Below, one piece after another: positions 6,778 through 7,227 of a DNA stretch of 7,227 bases. The translations under genes were made by a program, and so were the position numbers. The DNA is from JBFXEO01 sp050180015 (lineage in GTDB: Bacteria > Bacteroidota > Bacteroidia > Bacteroidales > Tenuifilaceae), in assembly GCA_050180015.1 (NCBI GenBank), contig JBFXEO010000155.1:1-7227 (forward strand), in the 5' to 3' direction. The first letter of the stretch is position 1. Each line of letters starts with the position of its first letter. The notes below the pieces were generated by a model, which had not been told where the DNA came from, searched no databases, and saw only the letters and a list, made by a program, of their open reading frames with translations.

Positions 6778-7227
6778 TTAAAACTTGAGAATAAAATCCG
6801 TTAAACTTTCCTCGGTGGGCAGGTTCAATCGTTTTCTGAGCCTGTACCGGCGCTCCTCTACACCGCGGACGGTTATATTAATTAAAGGTGCAATTTCTTT
6901 CGACGATAAGTTCATTCTGAGGTAAGCACAGAGCCTCAAATCGCTTGCTGTTAGGGTGGGATAAGCATCTTTCAACCGTTTAAAGAAGTTTTGATGAGCC
7001 TGATCGAATAGCTTTTCAAAGATTTCCCAGTCGTGTTCATTCTCAATATTTTGAGTGATAAGATGGCTTATTTTCTCAAAATACCGGTTGGGAACCCTGT
7101 AGCCCAAATCGCTCTTCATGTTGCCGAGTTCCTGGCTAATTTCCATTAGCAGCTCATTTTTGCGGTCAATGGACATGGTGCTTAGGGCTAGCTGAGTATT
7201 TTTATACTGAATGTCGGCCTGTAAAGT
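6778..7227 (-). CDS. C-terminal part of a LuxR-type HTH transcriptional regulator, probably a membrane-spanning sensor-regulator
   Basis: The last 149 residues of a protein that enters from the right edge; the frame is open through base 7227, so an internal ATG at 7176 is not a real start. The first part (TLQADIQYKNTQLALST and on through KNELLMEISQEL) looks like the coiled coil that follows the membrane segment in Bacteroidota regulators of the Y_Y_Y/beta-propeller plus LuxR-HTH kind. The HTH region follows at about 87-137: YPTLTASDLRLCAYL, then LSSKEIAPLINITVRGVEERR and YRLRKRLNL. KEIA and RGVEERRYRLRKRL occupy the places of the scaffold and recognition helices of GerE/LuxR domains. Such proteins sense in the periplasm and bind DNA directly, without phosphotransfer. 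Lying upstream of the operon on the same strand, it is the likely regulator of the PUL. The sensor part is outside the window, so its ligand and exact architecture are inferred. Confidence 0.88.
   Translation of the reverse strand, partial: TLQADIQYKNTQLALSTMSIDRKNELLMEISQELGNMKSDLGYRVPNRYFEKISHLITQNIENEHDWEIFEKLFDQAHQNFFKRLKDAYPTLTASDLRLCAYLRMNLSSKEIAPLINITVRGVEERRYRLRKRLNLPTEESLTDFILKF

Noticed and set aside
1..7227. Mobile elements, CRISPR, tRNA or rRNA
   Set aside because: I saw no transposase, terminal repeats, spaced repeat array or RNA-gene signature on either strand.

Overview
The window is a piece of a Bacteroidota genome. The evidence is a SusC/SusD pair, lipoproteins with short post-cysteine acidic tags, the membrane-linked LuxR-type regulator style of this phylum, and AT-rich spacers with no convincing Shine-Dalgarno use. 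The genus cannot be told from the sequence; a free-living or gut Bacteroidia-type organism fits.

Everything recognisable lies on the minus strand, so the genes read from right to left. At the right edge (6778-7227) is the C-terminal end of a regulator with a coiled coil and a LuxR-like helix-turn-helix. A 578-bp AT-rich gap (6200-6777) follows. It holds several dyads, short direct repeats and a possible promoter, and is probably the control region. Then comes a tightly packed run: a PF10091/GH144-type glycoside hydrolase lipoprotein (4835-6199), a SusC-family TonB-dependent outer-membrane transporter (1809-4838), a SusD-family glycan-binding lipoprotein (303-1796), and the first 84 residues of an Ig-like surface lipoprotein (1-252) that runs off the left edge.

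Together these make a polysaccharide utilization locus (PUL). The Ig-like lipoprotein and SusD would bind glycan at the cell surface, SusC would import oligosaccharides, and the hydrolase would cut them. The regulator would sense a product and switch on the run. The hydrolase family points to a beta-glucan, with beta-1,2-glucan (sophoro-oligosaccharides) the leading candidate. That substrate is an inference from the family.

I found no mobile element, CRISPR array, tRNA or rRNA, and no wholly unknown system. The less ordinary points are the hydrolase-first gene order with a 4-bp overlap into susC, a hydrolase lipoprotein without a surface-export tag, and the repeat-rich control region. The intergenic repeats are individually close to what chance gives in AT-rich DNA.
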